NCBI RefSeq assembly: GCF_020251205.1
Contig: NZ_JAIWYX010000001.1
Span: 124,001-188,000, forward strand
Source: Arthrobacter sp. M4
Lineage (GTDB): Bacteria > Actinomycetota > Actinomycetes > Actinomycetales > Micrococcaceae
Reading direction: 5' to 3'
Length of the DNA: 64,000 nt
In this document: positions 35,638-47,353 of the stretch, in pieces
How the letters are laid out: each line of letters starts with the position of its first letter
Position numbering within the stretch: the stretch's first letter is position 1
Notes under the pieces: model-generated
Databases searched by the model: none
Seen by the model: only the letters and a program-made list of their open reading frames with translations
What the model was told of the DNA's origin: nothing
Program-made: the position numbers and the translations under genes

Positions 35638-36264
35638 GTGGCTAACAACACTCGTGCTCGCCGGACCGCGCGCCTTTCGCGTTCGCTCGGCATTGCTCTG
35701 ACCCCCAAGGCCGCCAAGTACATGGAGCGCCGTCCGTACGGCCCCGGTGAACACGGCCGCGCCCGCAAGAAGCAGGACTCTGACTACGCCGTTCGTCTTC
35801 GCGAGAAGCAGCGTCTGCGCGCCCAGTACGGTATCCGCGAGGCACAGATGACCCGTGCCTTCGAGGAAGCACGCCGCACCAAGGGCCTGACCGGTGAAAA
35901 CCTCATCGAGCTGCTCGAAATGCGCCTTGACGCCCTCGTGCTGCGTGCAGGCTTCGCCCGCACCATCGCCCAGGCCCGCCAGCTGGTTGTGCACCGCCAC
36001 ATCCTGGTTGACGGTGTCCGCGTTGACCGCCCGTCTTTCCGCGTTTCCGAAGGCCAGCTGGTCCACGTTCACAGCCGCAGCGAGACCATGGCTCCGTTCC
36101 AGGTGGCAGCAGCCGGTGCGCACCGCGATGTCCTGCCCCAGGTTCCGGCCTACCTGGACGTGAAACTGGAGGCCCTCCAGGCCCGCCTGGTTCGCCGCCC
36201 GAAGCGCTCCGAGATCCCCGTGACCTGCGAAGAGCAGCTCGTCGTCGAATTCTACGCTCGCTAA
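35638..36264 (+). CDS. rpsD: 30S ribosomal protein S4
   Basis: Primary 16S rRNA-binding protein, 208 residues, from GTG with AAGGA five bases upstream. The N-terminal part has RRPYGPGEHGRARKKQ, and the S4 RNA-binding domain is at about 95-155 (MRLDALVLRAGFARTIAQAR and RHILVDGVRVDRPSF). The first 45 residues contain no cysteine, so this is the zinc-free form. It stands alone between rarA and a DUF948 gene instead of in the alpha operon with rpsK, rpsM and rpoA, an arrangement shared by related genera. A strong terminator follows. Confidence 0.96.
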   Translation: MANNTRARRTARLSRSLGIALTPKAAKYMERRPYGPGEHGRARKKQDSDYAVRLREKQRLRAQYGIREAQMTRAFEEARRTKGLTGENLIELLEMRLDALVLRAGFARTIAQARQLVVHRHILVDGVRVDRPSFRVSEGQLVHVHSRSETMAPFQVAAAGAHRDVLPQVPAYLDVKLEALQARLVRRPKRSEIPVTCEEQLVVEFYAR

Positions 36265-36280
36265 ATCCCAGCGGCGTTCC

Positions 36281-36316
36281 AAAGAAGCCCGTGGCACACG
36301 CCGCGGGCTTCTTTGT
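36281..36316. terminator. Bidirectional terminator after rpsD
   Basis: AAAGAAGCCCGTGG pairs with CCGCGGGCTTCTTT over 14 bp (one G-T) around the loop CACACG, giving A-rich and T-rich flanks on both strands. Confidence 0.85.
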
Positions 36317-36420
36317 ATGTAAGGTACTTGGGTGGGGTCTGCGGGTGCGCGGCCCGAGGGCCCGGGATGCTCCACGTGCTGTAGTTCAGTGACCGCAATG
36401 AATCAAGGAGTTGGTTGGAC

Positions 36421-36795
36421 ATGTCTGGTGGCGATATCGCTGGTCTCATCGCAGCGGGTGTTTTCGCGCTCCTTGTCCTGCTGCTGGCCGTGCCGATCCT
36501 CAAGCTCGGAGGCGTGTTTGATGAGGTCAGGAAGTCGATTCGTTCAATCAGCGACGGCGCCACGCCTTTGATGGATGAAGTGACGGCGACTGTTTCCACC
36601 ACCAACCAACAGCTCAAGAAGGTGGACGGGATCGCCTCCAACGTCTCCGACGCGTCGGCAAACATCTCTGCCTTGTCCTCACTGGTGGCAGCAACCCTCG
36701 GCTCGCCGCTTATCAAAGTGGCGGCCTTCAGCTATGGCGTCCGCACCGCTTTGTCCACGCGCCGCAAGCCCTCCACTGGCCGGCGCAGCCGCTGA
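36421..36795 (+). CDS. DUF948 domain-containing membrane protein
   Basis: This 124-residue protein has one N-terminal membrane helix (IAGLIAAGVFALLVLLLAVPIL) followed by the DUF948 helical segment (DEVRKSIRSISDGATPLMDE and SNVSDASANISALSSLV), resembling methyl-accepting or general stress protein coiled coils. ATG at 36421 with AAGGAG ten bases upstream is used; a TTG at 36415 is closer to the ribosome site and would add two residues. The function is unknown. The pair with the next small gene ahead of alaS is conserved in many actinobacteria. Confidence 0.82.
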   Translation: MSGGDIAGLIAAGVFALLVLLLAVPILKLGGVFDEVRKSIRSISDGATPLMDEVTATVSTTNQQLKKVDGIASNVSDASANISALSSLVAATLGSPLIKVAAFSYGVRTALSTRRKPSTGRRSR

Positions 36796-36814
36796 TCGTT
36801 GAGAAGGTCGGAAC

Positions 36815-37060
36815 ATGAAGAGAATCGTCTGGATGGGAATCGGAGTAGCGATTGGGATCATCGCCTTTCGCAAAGTCACCGAGGCACGTGCGGCACTGGG
36901 ACCGGACGGCCTTAACAGGGCGGTGGCGCGGCTGGCAGATGGGATTTACGACTTTGCCGACGCTGTACGGGCCGGGATGCATGAACGCGAGGACGATCTG
37001 CGTACGGCTTTGGGGATTGCCGAGGCAGGAATGACGGAACAGGCGAAGAGCCGCCGCTAA
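36815..37060 (+). CDS. Small membrane-associated protein, DUF6167-like
   Basis: This 81-residue protein has a short hydrophobic N-terminus (IVWMGIGVAIGIIAFRKV) and an amphipathic helical remainder (LNRAVARLADGIYDFADAVRAGMHERE). It looks like the DUF6167 family found between the DUF948 gene and alaS in actinobacteria. The function is unknown. The start ATG has GAAGG about six bases upstream and follows the DUF948 stop by 19 bases, so they are probably co-transcribed. Confidence 0.7.
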   Translation: MKRIVWMGIGVAIGIIAFRKVTEARAALGPDGLNRAVARLADGIYDFADAVRAGMHEREDDLRTALGIAEAGMTEQAKSRR

Positions 37061-37133
37061 CGGGCCGCGGTTCGCGCAGGGGACCGCAATCAAGGCAGAA
37101 TGAGAAGCTGCAGTACGGTATCAAGCGTGCTGC

Positions 37134-37149
37134 GCACAAAGACTTGTGC
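37134..37149 (+). other. Hairpin in the alaS leader
   Basis: GCACAA-AGAC-TTGTGC is a perfect 6-bp stem with a 4-base loop, 30 bases before the alaS start. A -10-like TACGGT (37114-37119) would start transcription just ahead of it. Confidence 0.4.
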
Positions 37150-37179
37150 AGTGAATCTGGAAGGGTAAGTAGACATCCA

Positions 37180-39858
37180 ATGAAGTCGCAGGAGATCACA
37201 AAACGCTGGGTGGACTTTTTTGTCAGCAAAGGCCACACCGCGGTGCCCTCTGCGTCGCTCGTATCCAGCGACCCGTCACTGCTGTTCACCGTTGCCGGCA
37301 TGGTTCCCTTCATCCCGTACCTGACTGCCCGCGAAGTGCCTCCCTACACCCGCGCCACCAGCGTCCAGAAGTGCATCCGTACCGGTGACATCGAGGAAGT
37401 GGGCAAGACAGCCCGCCACGGTACGTTCTTCCAGATGTGCGGGAACTTCTCCTTTGGGGACTACTTCAAGGAAGACGCCATCAAGTTCGCCTTCGAACTG
37501 TTGACGTCCGGCGTCGAGGATGGCGGCTATGGACTCGAGCCAGAGAAGCTGTGGGTCACCGTCTACGAAGAGGATGACGAAGCCCAGGAACTCTGGCTAA
37601 AGAACACCTCCATTCCCGCCAGCCGCATCCAGCGCATGGGCAAGTCGGACAACTACTGGCACACGGGGCAGCCCGGTCCTGCCGGCCCGTGTTCCGAGAT
37701 TTACTACGACCGCGGCCCCGCCTATGGCATTGAAGGTGGCCCGGAAGCCGACGACAACCGCTATGTCGAAATCTGGAACTTGGTCTTTATGCAGTACCAG
37801 ATCGAGAACGTGCGCTCCAAGGTGGACTTCGACACGGTGGGCGAGCTGCCCAAGAAGAACATCGACACCGGCCTGGGCATGGAACGGCTTGCCATGATCC
37901 TGCAGGGCGTGGAGAACATGTATGAGACGGACCAGGTCCGTCCCGTCATCGACAAGGCTGCCGCGCTCTCCGGCAAGGAGTACACCTCCGCGGAAACCGA
38001 CGACGACCCGCACCATACCGACGACGTGCGCATGCGAGTTGTGGCCGACCACATCCGTTCGGCCCTCATGCTGATCGCCGACGGTGTGGTGCCCTCGAAC
38101 GAAGGTCGCGGCTATGTCCTTCGCCGCCTGATCCGTCGCTCCGTGCGTGCCATGCGGCTCCTCGGCGTCGAACAGGCCTGCCTGCCCCAGTTGCTGCCTG
38201 CATCGCGGGACGCCATGAAGGGCGTTTACCCGGTGGTGGAAACCGACTTTGACCGGATCAGCCGCATTGCCTACGCCGAAGAGAAGGCCTTCCTGCGGAC
38301 CATTGCCTCCGGCACGGCCCGTCTTGAAGAGGCTGTGGTTGCCTCCAAGGCTGCCGGCCAGCCGCTGTCCGGCGAAGATGCCTTCACCCTTCACGACACA
38401 TATGGTTTCCCGATCGACCTGACCTTGGAAATGGCCGAAGAGGCCGGACTGAAGGTGGATGAAGCAGGCTTCCGCAGCCTCATGCAGGAGCAGCGCAAGC
38501 GCGCCCAGGCCGACGCCAAGGCCAAGAAGGGCGGCCACGTCGACACCACCGTTTTCCAGGAGTTCCTGGCAGAGGGCGAGACGATCTTCACGGGCTACAC
38601 CGAACTGGAGAGCGAGTCCAGGGTCCGTGGAATACTGCGCAACGGCCAGCGCCTGGCCCAGGCTGCCACCGGGGACGAGGTTGAGCTTGTCCTTGCGGAA
38701 ACCCCGTTCTACGCCGAAGCCGGTGGTCAGTCCGCCGACACCGGCCTGATCACCGGCGACGGATTCGTCGTCGAGGTCCTCGATGTCCAACGTCCCGTCA
38801 AGGGCCTCAGCGTTCACAAGGCGATTGTCCGGGAAGGCGAAATCGCCACCGACGCGCTGGTGCGTGCCGCCGTCGACCGTGAACGTCGCCACGCCGCCGA
38901 ACAGGCCCACACCGGTACGCACATCGTGCATGCCGCCCTGCGGCAGATCCTGGGCCCGGAGGCCACCCAGCGCGGTTCCTACAACAAGGCGGGCTACCTT
39001 CGCTTTGACTTCGCCTGGGGCGAGGGCTTGAGCCCTGCTACCAAATCGGAGATCGAAGAGGTTTCCAACATCGCCATCCGGAACAACTTCCAGGTGGGAA
39101 CCCGGGTTATGCCCTTGGCGGAAGCCAAAGCGCTCGGCGCCATGGCCCTCTTCGGCGAGAACTATGGCAATGAGGTGCGGGTCGTGGAGATCGACGGCGC
39201 GTGGTCGCGCGAGCTCTGTGGTGGCACGCACGTGTCCAACACCTCACTCATCGGTAGCCTCTCCCTGCTCGGTGAGCAGTCGGTTGGCTCTGGCAACCGC
39301 CGCGTCGAGGCGTTCGTTGGCCTTGACGCGTTCCGCCACCTGGCGGCGGAGCGCGCACTGGTCACCGAACTGACCGAAATGTTGAAGGTGCCGTCCGGTC
39401 AGCTTGCTGATCGCATCGCCGCAACCCTGGCAAAGCTCAAGACCACCGAGAAGGAACTGGAGCGGCTGCGCAAGGAGCAGCTGTCAGCTGCCGCTGCCAG
39501 CCTTGCCGGCACGGCAAAGGATGCCGCGGGCGTGCGCGTCGTGGCTCACGACGCCGGGCAGGTGGGCGGAGCCGACGACCTGAGGGGTCTGGCCCTTGAT
39601 CTCCGCTCGCGCCTGGGCTCGGACGCCGCGACCGTAGCTGTGGCGGGTGTCAGCAACGATCGGCCCGTGATTCTGGTAGCCACAAATGAGGCCGCGCGCG
39701 AGGCCGGCGTCAAGGCTGGGGCTCTGGTCCGCCTAGCGGCAGGCATCCTCGGCGGCGGTGGCGGCGGCAAGGACGATGTCGCCCAGGGCGGTGGCACCGA
39801 TGCGTCGCAGGTACCCGCGGCCTTGGCCGCCATCGTGGATGCGATTACCAAGCGCTAG
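37180..39858 (+). CDS. alaS: Alanine--tRNA ligase
   Basis: AlaRS of 892 residues. The ATG at 37180 gives the standard start MKSQEITKRWVDFFVSKGHT. The class II core (SLLFTVAGMVPFIPYL; FQMCGNFSFGDYFK) is followed by the tRNA-recognition domain, the editing domain with its zinc ligands (AEQAHTGTHIVHAALRQ and ELCGGTHVSNTS), and the C-terminal oligomerisation/DHHA1 domain with the glycine-rich LAAGILGGGGGGKDDVAQGG. No strong ribosome site is visible. The stop is two bases before the ruvX start. Confidence 0.96.
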   Translation: MKSQEITKRWVDFFVSKGHTAVPSASLVSSDPSLLFTVAGMVPFIPYLTAREVPPYTRATSVQKCIRTGDIEEVGKTARHGTFFQMCGNFSFGDYFKEDAIKFAFELLTSGVEDGGYGLEPEKLWVTVYEEDDEAQELWLKNTSIPASRIQRMGKSDNYWHTGQPGPAGPCSEIYYDRGPAYGIEGGPEADDNRYVEIWNLVFMQYQIENVRSKVDFDTVGELPKKNIDTGLGMERLAMILQGVENMYETDQVRPVIDKAAALSGKEYTSAETDDDPHHTDDVRMRVVADHIRSALMLIADGVVPSNEGRGYVLRRLIRRSVRAMRLLGVEQACLPQLLPASRDAMKGVYPVVETDFDRISRIAYAEEKAFLRTIASGTARLEEAVVASKAAGQPLSGEDAFTLHDTYGFPIDLTLEMAEEAGLKVDEAGFRSLMQEQRKRAQADAKAKKGGHVDTTVFQEFLAEGETIFTGYTELESESRVRGILRNGQRLAQAATGDEVELVLAETPFYAEAGGQSADTGLITGDGFVVEVLDVQRPVKGLSVHKAIVREGEIATDALVRAAVDRERRHAAEQAHTGTHIVHAALRQILGPEATQRGSYNKAGYLRFDFAWGEGLSPATKSEIEEVSNIAIRNNFQVGTRVMPLAEAKALGAMALFGENYGNEVRVVEIDGAWSRELCGGTHVSNTSLIGSLSLLGEQSVGSGNRRVEAFVGLDAFRHLAAERALVTELTEMLKVPSGQLADRIAATLAKLKTTEKELERLRKEQLSAAAASLAGTAKDAAGVRVVAHDAGQVGGADDLRGLALDLRSRLGSDAATVAVAGVSNDRPVILVATNEAAREAGVKAGALVRLAAGILGGGGGGKDDVAQGGGTDASQVPAALAAIVDAITKR

Positions 39859-39860
39859 CG

Positions 39861-40466
39861 GTGGATGTGAACGAACAGGCCGGCGTCTACCCCCGGGGAA
39901 GGAAACTGGGGGTAGACGTTGGCACCGTCCGGGTCGGCGTCGCCATATGCGATCCCGACGGCATCCTCGCCACGCCTTTCAAGACCGTGCGGCGGGATGC
40001 CAAAAAGAACTACGACATCGGCCTCATCGCGCGAATTGCCGCGGGGGAGGGTGTTGTGCAGATTTTCGTCGGCCTGCCGCGCACCATGCGTGGTGAGGAA
40101 CATGCGTCGGCGCTGATGGCCAGCACCTACGCTGGACTGCTGGTAGCCGAGCTGGAGCGCCAAGGGCTGGACATTCCTGTCCACCTTGTGGACGAGCGCC
40201 TGAGCACTGTCTCGGCGCACCGCAGCTTGCACGAAGCTGGCATGAGCAGCCGCGATCACCGTAAAGTGGTTGATCAGGTTGCCGCTGCCGGAATCCTGCA
40301 GCAGGCGATCGACATGCAGAAAGCCAGACGTGCGGATGTCGGCAGCCGGGTGCTTGCACCGGCGGACACAGGGCAGCGAGGGGCGTCCGAGGCCACGACG
40401 GCGAGGGCGGCTGACCACGGCACGGACACGGACACTCCAACTCCAACGAGGGGAAGTCAACAGTGA
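39861..40466 (+). CDS. ruvX: RuvX/YqgF family putative pre-16S rRNA nuclease
   Basis: RNase H-fold protein of 201 residues with GVDVGTVRVGVAICDPDGILATP near the N-terminus, FVGLPRTMRGEEHASA, and VDERLSTVSAHRSLHEAG. Family members process the 5' end of 16S rRNA and have been proposed as Holliday-junction resolvases. The last 50 residues are an Ala/Thr/Asp-rich tail unlike the compact E. coli protein. GTG at 39861 follows alaS by two bases; the stop overlaps the mltG start in GTGA. Confidence 0.92.
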   Translation: MDVNEQAGVYPRGRKLGVDVGTVRVGVAICDPDGILATPFKTVRRDAKKNYDIGLIARIAAGEGVVQIFVGLPRTMRGEEHASALMASTYAGLLVAELERQGLDIPVHLVDERLSTVSAHRSLHEAGMSSRDHRKVVDQVAAAGILQQAIDMQKARRADVGSRVLAPADTGQRGASEATTARAADHGTDTDTPTPTRGSQQ

Positions 40467-42364
40467 GCCCGGTCAACCATGACCCCTCTCAGGACGAAAC
40501 CGTCGCCACGGGACGCCTGCCGCTAACCCGCCGCGAGCTCCGCGCCCGCGAACGGTTCCTGGCAACGCAGAACCAGGATGTAGTTCCGGCACCTGCGTAC
40601 GCTTTTGCCGACGTCGAGCACCAGCCAGCGGCCCGCCGCCCTCCGGAAGAACGCAATCACGGGGATCAGCGGGGGGAGCGCAGCGGAGAGCAGCACAACT
40701 CCAGCGCCGGTTCGGCGAGGGGTTCGGCAAGGGACATCCCAGAGGACGGACAGCGCGGCCCGGAACCAGTCGACTCCGTCCCTGCCGACGGCGGCCCAAG
40801 CCGCCCTGGAGCGGACGTTCCTCCGGAGCCGGCCTTGCCGCCAGTCGTCCACGAGGACACGCCCGAGGAGCAGTCGGCGCATGAGGAGCCTGCCGTCCAG
40901 GACACGCCGGAGCCGCAAGCAGATCCTGCATCCGACCCGGATCCAATTCCAGCCATTGACGGAACTCGCATTCTGCCAGCCATTCGGCCAAATGAGGAGC
41001 CGTCCCCGGCCATCGTAGAAGCGATGGAACCTGCGGAGCCGAGATTCCACGACATACTCCACCCCTCGGCCCAGGTGACCGCCCATCCTGAAGCGGACCA
41101 CGCAGCCCCCGAAAACTTCGGCGACGATTCCGCCCAGTATGCGGATTCCGTCCACTACGAGCCGGATCACACGGATGATGCCCAAGACGGCCATTATGCC
41201 CACCAGGACGGCCTGCACTACGACGATCATGGCCACGAGTACGTTGAGCACGACAACCATGTGATGATCGGCTCGGAGGCAGTACCTACGTCCCCCAAGC
41301 CATCCAAGAAAGTGCGTCGCCGTCGTCGTTTCTTTGCACTTCTGCTGACGTTGGCAGTCTTTGTAGCCGCCATTGCCGTCGGGGCGCAGTTCCTCAAGCC
41401 ACTGCTGGGCATGGACAAGGTCACGGACTATCCCGGTCCTGGCACAGGAAGCGTAACGGTCACGGTGCAGCCTGGCGCGGGTCCGAAGCTCGTTGCTTCC
41501 AAGTTGGAGGAACAGAAAGTCGTGGCAAATGCCGATTCGTTCCTCAAGGAGTTCCTCGCCGCAGGCGGCGAACTGTCGCCGGGCGACTTTCAGTTCCGCA
41601 AAGAAATGAAGAACTCCGATGCTGTCTCCGTTCTCCTAAACCGCGATTCATCCAAGGTTATGTATTTCGCCCTGAGTGCGGGATTGCGCATCGGCGAATC
41701 ACTTGACGCCATCGCCAAGGGATCCGGAATTCCCCTGGAACAGCTCAAGGCCCTCAGCGATTCGCCCGGCCAATTCGGCGTGCCGTCAAAAGCGAAGAAT
41801 CTTGAAGGCTTCCTCTCTCCCGGCGAATACCGCTTCCCACTGGGCACTCCAGCCAAGGACATCCTGCAGAAGCTTGTGACCACCACCTTGGACGAACTGA
41901 AGGCCCAGGGCATCACGGACCCGGCAAAGCAGTATGACACCATCACAGTGGCCAGCATCGTGCAGGCTGAGGGTGGCCAGGCTGACTATGGCAACGTTGC
42001 GGGTGCCATCTACAACCGCCTAAAGCCCAACAACACTGAAACGTCTGGGCTGATCCAGTCGGACGCCACCGTGACCTACGGCCTGGGCCGGAAGAGCTTC
42101 CACATCAACGAGGCTGAGAAGGCGGACAAGTCCAACCCTTACAACACGTACGCCAACCCCGGTCTTCCGGCCGGCCCTATCGGCTCGCCGGGCAAAACGG
42201 CCATCGACGCGGCAGCGAAGCCCACAACAAATGATTACCTGTATTGGGTCACGATCAACCTGGACACCAAGGAAACCAAGTTCTCCAAGACGCTCGCTGA
42301 GCACTCCCGGTACGTTGAACAGTACAACGCATGGTGCGGCGCCAACCCCGGGCGGTGCGTGTGA
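40463..42364 (+). CDS. mltG: Endolytic transglycosylase MltG
   Basis: Membrane-bound lytic transglycosylase that cuts nascent glycan strands and so sets their length. The 633 residues comprise a cytoplasmic tail of about 280, one helix (FFALLLTLAVFVAAIAVGAQF), then a LysM-like region (VTVTVQPGAGPKLVASKLEE) and the YceG domain with ASIVQAEGG (catalytic Glu), AGAIYNRLKPNNTETSGLIQ, SDATVTYGLG and YNTYANPGLPAGPIGSPG. The tail is Pro/Glu-rich and contains a segment at about 225-270 with nine His within 36 residues. GTG overlaps the ruvX stop; GAGGGGAAG lies upstream. Confidence 0.93.
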   Translation: MSPVNHDPSQDETVATGRLPLTRRELRARERFLATQNQDVVPAPAYAFADVEHQPAARRPPEERNHGDQRGERSGEQHNSSAGSARGSARDIPEDGQRGPEPVDSVPADGGPSRPGADVPPEPALPPVVHEDTPEEQSAHEEPAVQDTPEPQADPASDPDPIPAIDGTRILPAIRPNEEPSPAIVEAMEPAEPRFHDILHPSAQVTAHPEADHAAPENFGDDSAQYADSVHYEPDHTDDAQDGHYAHQDGLHYDDHGHEYVEHDNHVMIGSEAVPTSPKPSKKVRRRRRFFALLLTLAVFVAAIAVGAQFLKPLLGMDKVTDYPGPGTGSVTVTVQPGAGPKLVASKLEEQKVVANADSFLKEFLAAGGELSPGDFQFRKEMKNSDAVSVLLNRDSSKVMYFALSAGLRIGESLDAIAKGSGIPLEQLKALSDSPGQFGVPSKAKNLEGFLSPGEYRFPLGTPAKDILQKLVTTTLDELKAQGITDPAKQYDTITVASIVQAEGGQADYGNVAGAIYNRLKPNNTETSGLIQSDATVTYGLGRKSFHINEAEKADKSNPYNTYANPGLPAGPIGSPGKTAIDAAAKPTTNDYLYWVTINLDTKETKFSKTLAEHSRYVEQYNAWCGANPGRCV

Positions 42365-43233
42365 GCCAACGAGCGGCGGTGCTGGGGCACCCCATCGGAC
42401 ATTCGAAGTCGCCCGCGCTCCACGGTTCGGCCTATGCCAAGCTCGGGGTGGACATCAGCTACTCAGCAATTGATGTCACAGTTGAGCAGCTGCCGGATTT
42501 CATGAAGCAACTGGAGTCTGACCGTTCGTGGTGCGGGCTTTCCGTAACCATGCCTTTGAAGTCGGCCATGTTCGGCGCTGTCGATGAGGCCAGGGGAGCA
42601 GCCGCGCACCTCGGTGTCGTCAATACGGTCGTCTTTGAAACTTCAGGGTCCAGAGTTCGTCGCATTGGGTACAACACCGATGTCGAAGGCATTGTGGAAG
42701 CGGTCAGGTATGCCGGCGTCCGCACGAAGCCAAATGCTGTCATCCTGGGCGGTGGTGGAACATCCGCGGCGGCAATCGCGGCCCTCCACCAATTGGGTTC
42801 TGCAAGCGCTGAAATCTTCGTCCGTGATGTCAGCCGTACCGCTGAAGCGAAGGCGGCTGCGTCCGCCGTCGGCCTGCCCATCGAGGTTCGGCCGATGGAA
42901 GGCGCCGCAGCGTCCGCCGTTGCCGCCGACCTCGTCATCTCCACTCTGCCGCCCCGTGCGGCTGACGGCATTGCGGCCGAACTATCAACGTTTCCTGCTG
43001 CGAGGTCTCGGGCTGAGCAGGCGGTGCTCCTGGACGTCGCCTACGATCCGTGGCCGAGCAAAATTGCGGAAGCCTGGGGGGAACGCGGGGGAGTGGTGGT
43101 CCCCGGACTCGAGATGCTGCTGTACCAGGCAGTTGAGCAGGTCCGCCGCTTCGCGGGCCTCGACGGTGAGGTCACCGCGGACGTCATAGATGTGATGTGC
43201 GACTCAGTTGGGCTGCCCCGACGGGTCCTGTAA
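42361..43233 (+). CDS. aroE: Shikimate dehydrogenase
   Basis: NADP-dependent enzyme that reduces 3-dehydroshikimate, 290 residues. GTG at 42361 overlaps the mltG stop in GTGA. Substrate-binding residues appear in [21 protein letters not shown], the catalytic Lys in [12 protein letters not shown], and the Asp in GYNTDVEGI; the nucleotide-binding loop is [17 protein letters not shown]. The C-terminal [13 protein letters not shown] is typical. It is the first aro gene of the cluster aroE-aroC-aroK-aroB. Confidence 0.94.
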   Translation: MSQRAAVLGHPIGHSKSPALHGSAYAKLGVDISYSAIDVTVEQLPDFMKQLESDRSWCGLSVTMPLKSAMFGAVDEARGAAAHLGVVNTVVFETSGSRVRRIGYNTDVEGIVEAVRYAGVRTKPNAVILGGGGTSAAAIAALHQLGSASAEIFVRDVSRTAEAKAAASAVGLPIEVRPMEGAAASAVAADLVISTLPPRAADGIAAELSTFPAARSRAEQAVLLDVAYDPWPSKIAEAWGERGGVVVPGLEMLLYQAVEQVRRFAGLDGEVTADVIDVMCDSVGLPRRVL

Positions 43234-43259
43234 CCGCCGTACATGGCAGGATGGAATAT

Positions 43260-44458
43260 ATGTTGCGTTGGTTGACCGCCGGCGAGTCCCATGGGCCGTC
43301 CCTGGTCGGAATTGTTGAAGGCGTCCCCGCCGGTGTCGAGCTCACCAGTGGCCAGATTCGTGATGCCCTGGCACGCCGCCGGCTCGGCTATGGTCGCGGA
43401 GCCCGCATGAAGTTCGAACAGGATGAAGTCACCATCATCGGCGGTGTCCGGCACGGAATCACGCAGGGTGGCCCCGTTGCCATCCAGGTTGGGAATACCG
43501 AGTGGCCCAAGTGGGAGCAGATCATGTCCGCGGACCCCGTGGATCCCGAACTGCTGGCTGACCTAGCCCGCAATGCGCCGTTGACCCGTCCGCGTCCCGG
43601 CCACGCCGACTTCACCGGGATGCAGAAGTACGGTTTCCCGGAGGCCCGTCCGGTGCTTGAACGGGCCAGCGCCCGCGAAACGGCAACGCGGGTGGCCCTT
43701 GGAACTGTTGCTGCGCAGTTCCTCAAGCAACTTGGCATCGAATTGGTCAGCCACACCGTCTCCATTGCCAGCGTCACTGTCCCCGAAGGGCGGCCACTGC
43801 CGGAGCCCCGCGACGTCATCGCGCTGGATGCGGACCCGCTCCGGTGCTTCGACCGTGAAACGTCCGACGCGATGGTGGCCGAGGTCGATGCTGCGCACAA
43901 AGAGGGCGAGACGCTCGGAGGCGTTGTTGAGGTCCTTGCATACGGCCTCCCGCCCGGACTCGGCAGCTACGTTCACTGGGACCGGCGCTTGGATGCACGA
44001 CTTGCCGCTGCACTCATGGGCATTCAGGCAATCAAGGGCGTCGAGGTTGGGGACGGCTTCCTTACGGCAGCCCGCCGCGGTTCCGCCGCGCACGACGAGA
44101 TCGTCAAGGACGAAGCCGGAAAGATCATCCGCAAGACCAACCGTGCAGGCGGCATTGAAGGCGGCATGAGCATTGGCGAAGTCCTTCGTGTGCGCGCCGC
44201 CATGAAGCCGATCGCAACTGTTCCGCGCGCCCTGCAGACCATTGATGTCAGCACGGGCGAAGCCGCCAAAGCCCACCACCAGCGCTCTGATGTCTGCGCA
44301 GTGCCCGCTGCCGGCGTGGTGGCAGAGGCGATGGTTGCGCTGGTTCTCGCTGAAGCCGTCACGGAGAAGTTCGGTGGCGACTCCGTGGCTGAAACGGCCC
44401 GTAACCTGAACAGCTACCTGGAGAGCATTCCGCCGACACTGGACTCGGTCGGACGATA

Positions 44459-44459
<1 letters not shown>
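43260..44459 (+). CDS. aroC: Chorismate synthase
   Basis: FMN-dependent enzyme that makes chorismate from EPSP, 399 residues. ATG at 43260 follows GGATGG. The signature blocks are [21 protein letters not shown] at the start, [44 protein letters not shown] and [22 protein letters not shown]. Its stop shares one base with the aroK start (TAGTG), so translation is coupled. Substrates come from the shikimate enzymes encoded on both sides. Confidence 0.96.
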
Positions 44460-46634
<2,175 letters not shown>

Positions 46635-46679
46635 GCGGCGTTGCATTTGCTGCCGGATCGGGCACATGCGCCCAGCGGG

Positions 46680-46685
46680 TAGAAT
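46680..46685 (+). promoter_or_regulatory. Possible efp promoter -10
   Basis: TAGAAT preceded by GGG lies 104 bases before efp in a 155-base gap. No -35 at the usual distance; TTGACA at 46698-46703 is present but has no matching -10. Confidence 0.35.
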
Positions 46686-46789
46686 AGATCTGGATTTTTG
46701 ACAAATACAGGCTGGCGGCCGCCTCGGCATGCCTGCGTGGCATAGCAGCTGGCAGCTGTAACCAGTCTCAGAGAAACCAGAGGATACGC

Positions 46790-47353
46790 GTGGCAACCAC
46801 TAACGACATCAAGAACGGTACGGTCCTGAAGCTGGATGGCCAGCTCTGGAACGTCATCGAGTTCCAGCACGTCAAGCCGGGAAAGGGCGGCGCCTTCGTC
46901 CGCACCAAGATCCGCAACGTGCTCTCGGGCAAGGTTGTCGACAAGACGTTCAACGCCGGCCTCAAGATCGAGACCGCCACGGTTGATCGCCGCGACTACC
47001 AGTACCTGTACCAGGACGGAGCGGACTTCGTCTTCATGGACACCCAGGACTACGACCAGGTCCACGTTTCGGGTGAGGTCGTGGGTGACGCAACCAACTT
47101 CATGCTGGAGAACCAGCAGGTCAACATCGCGATGCACGACGGTACGCCGCTCTACATCGAACTTCCTCCGAGCGTTGTGCTGGAAATCACCTACACCGAG
47201 CCTGGCCTCCAGGGCGACCGCTCGTCCGCAGGCACCAAGCCCGCCACCCTCGAGACCGGCTACGAGATCCAGGTACCGCTGTTCGTGGAACAGGGCACCA
47301 AGGTCAAGGTGGACACCCGTGATGGCAGCTACCTGGGCAGGGTCAACGACTAG
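46790..47353 (+). CDS. efp: Elongation factor P
   Basis: Translation factor of 187 residues that relieves stalling at polyproline. GTG with AGAGGA five bases upstream. The KOW-type domain I is followed by two OB domains. The tip loop is [10 protein letters not shown], with Lys32 at the position that is modified in many bacteria; the modifying enzyme cannot be told from this window. C-terminal [16 protein letters not shown] and [10 protein letters not shown] match the family. Its stop shares one base with the nusB start. Confidence 0.97.
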   Translation: MATTNDIKNGTVLKLDGQLWNVIEFQHVKPGKGGAFVRTKIRNVLSGKVVDKTFNAGLKIETATVDRRDYQYLYQDGADFVFMDTQDYDQVHVSGEVVGDATNFMLENQQVNIAMHDGTPLYIELPPSVVLEITYTEPGLQGDRSSAGTKPATLETGYEIQVPLFVEQGTKVKVDTRDGSYLGRVND

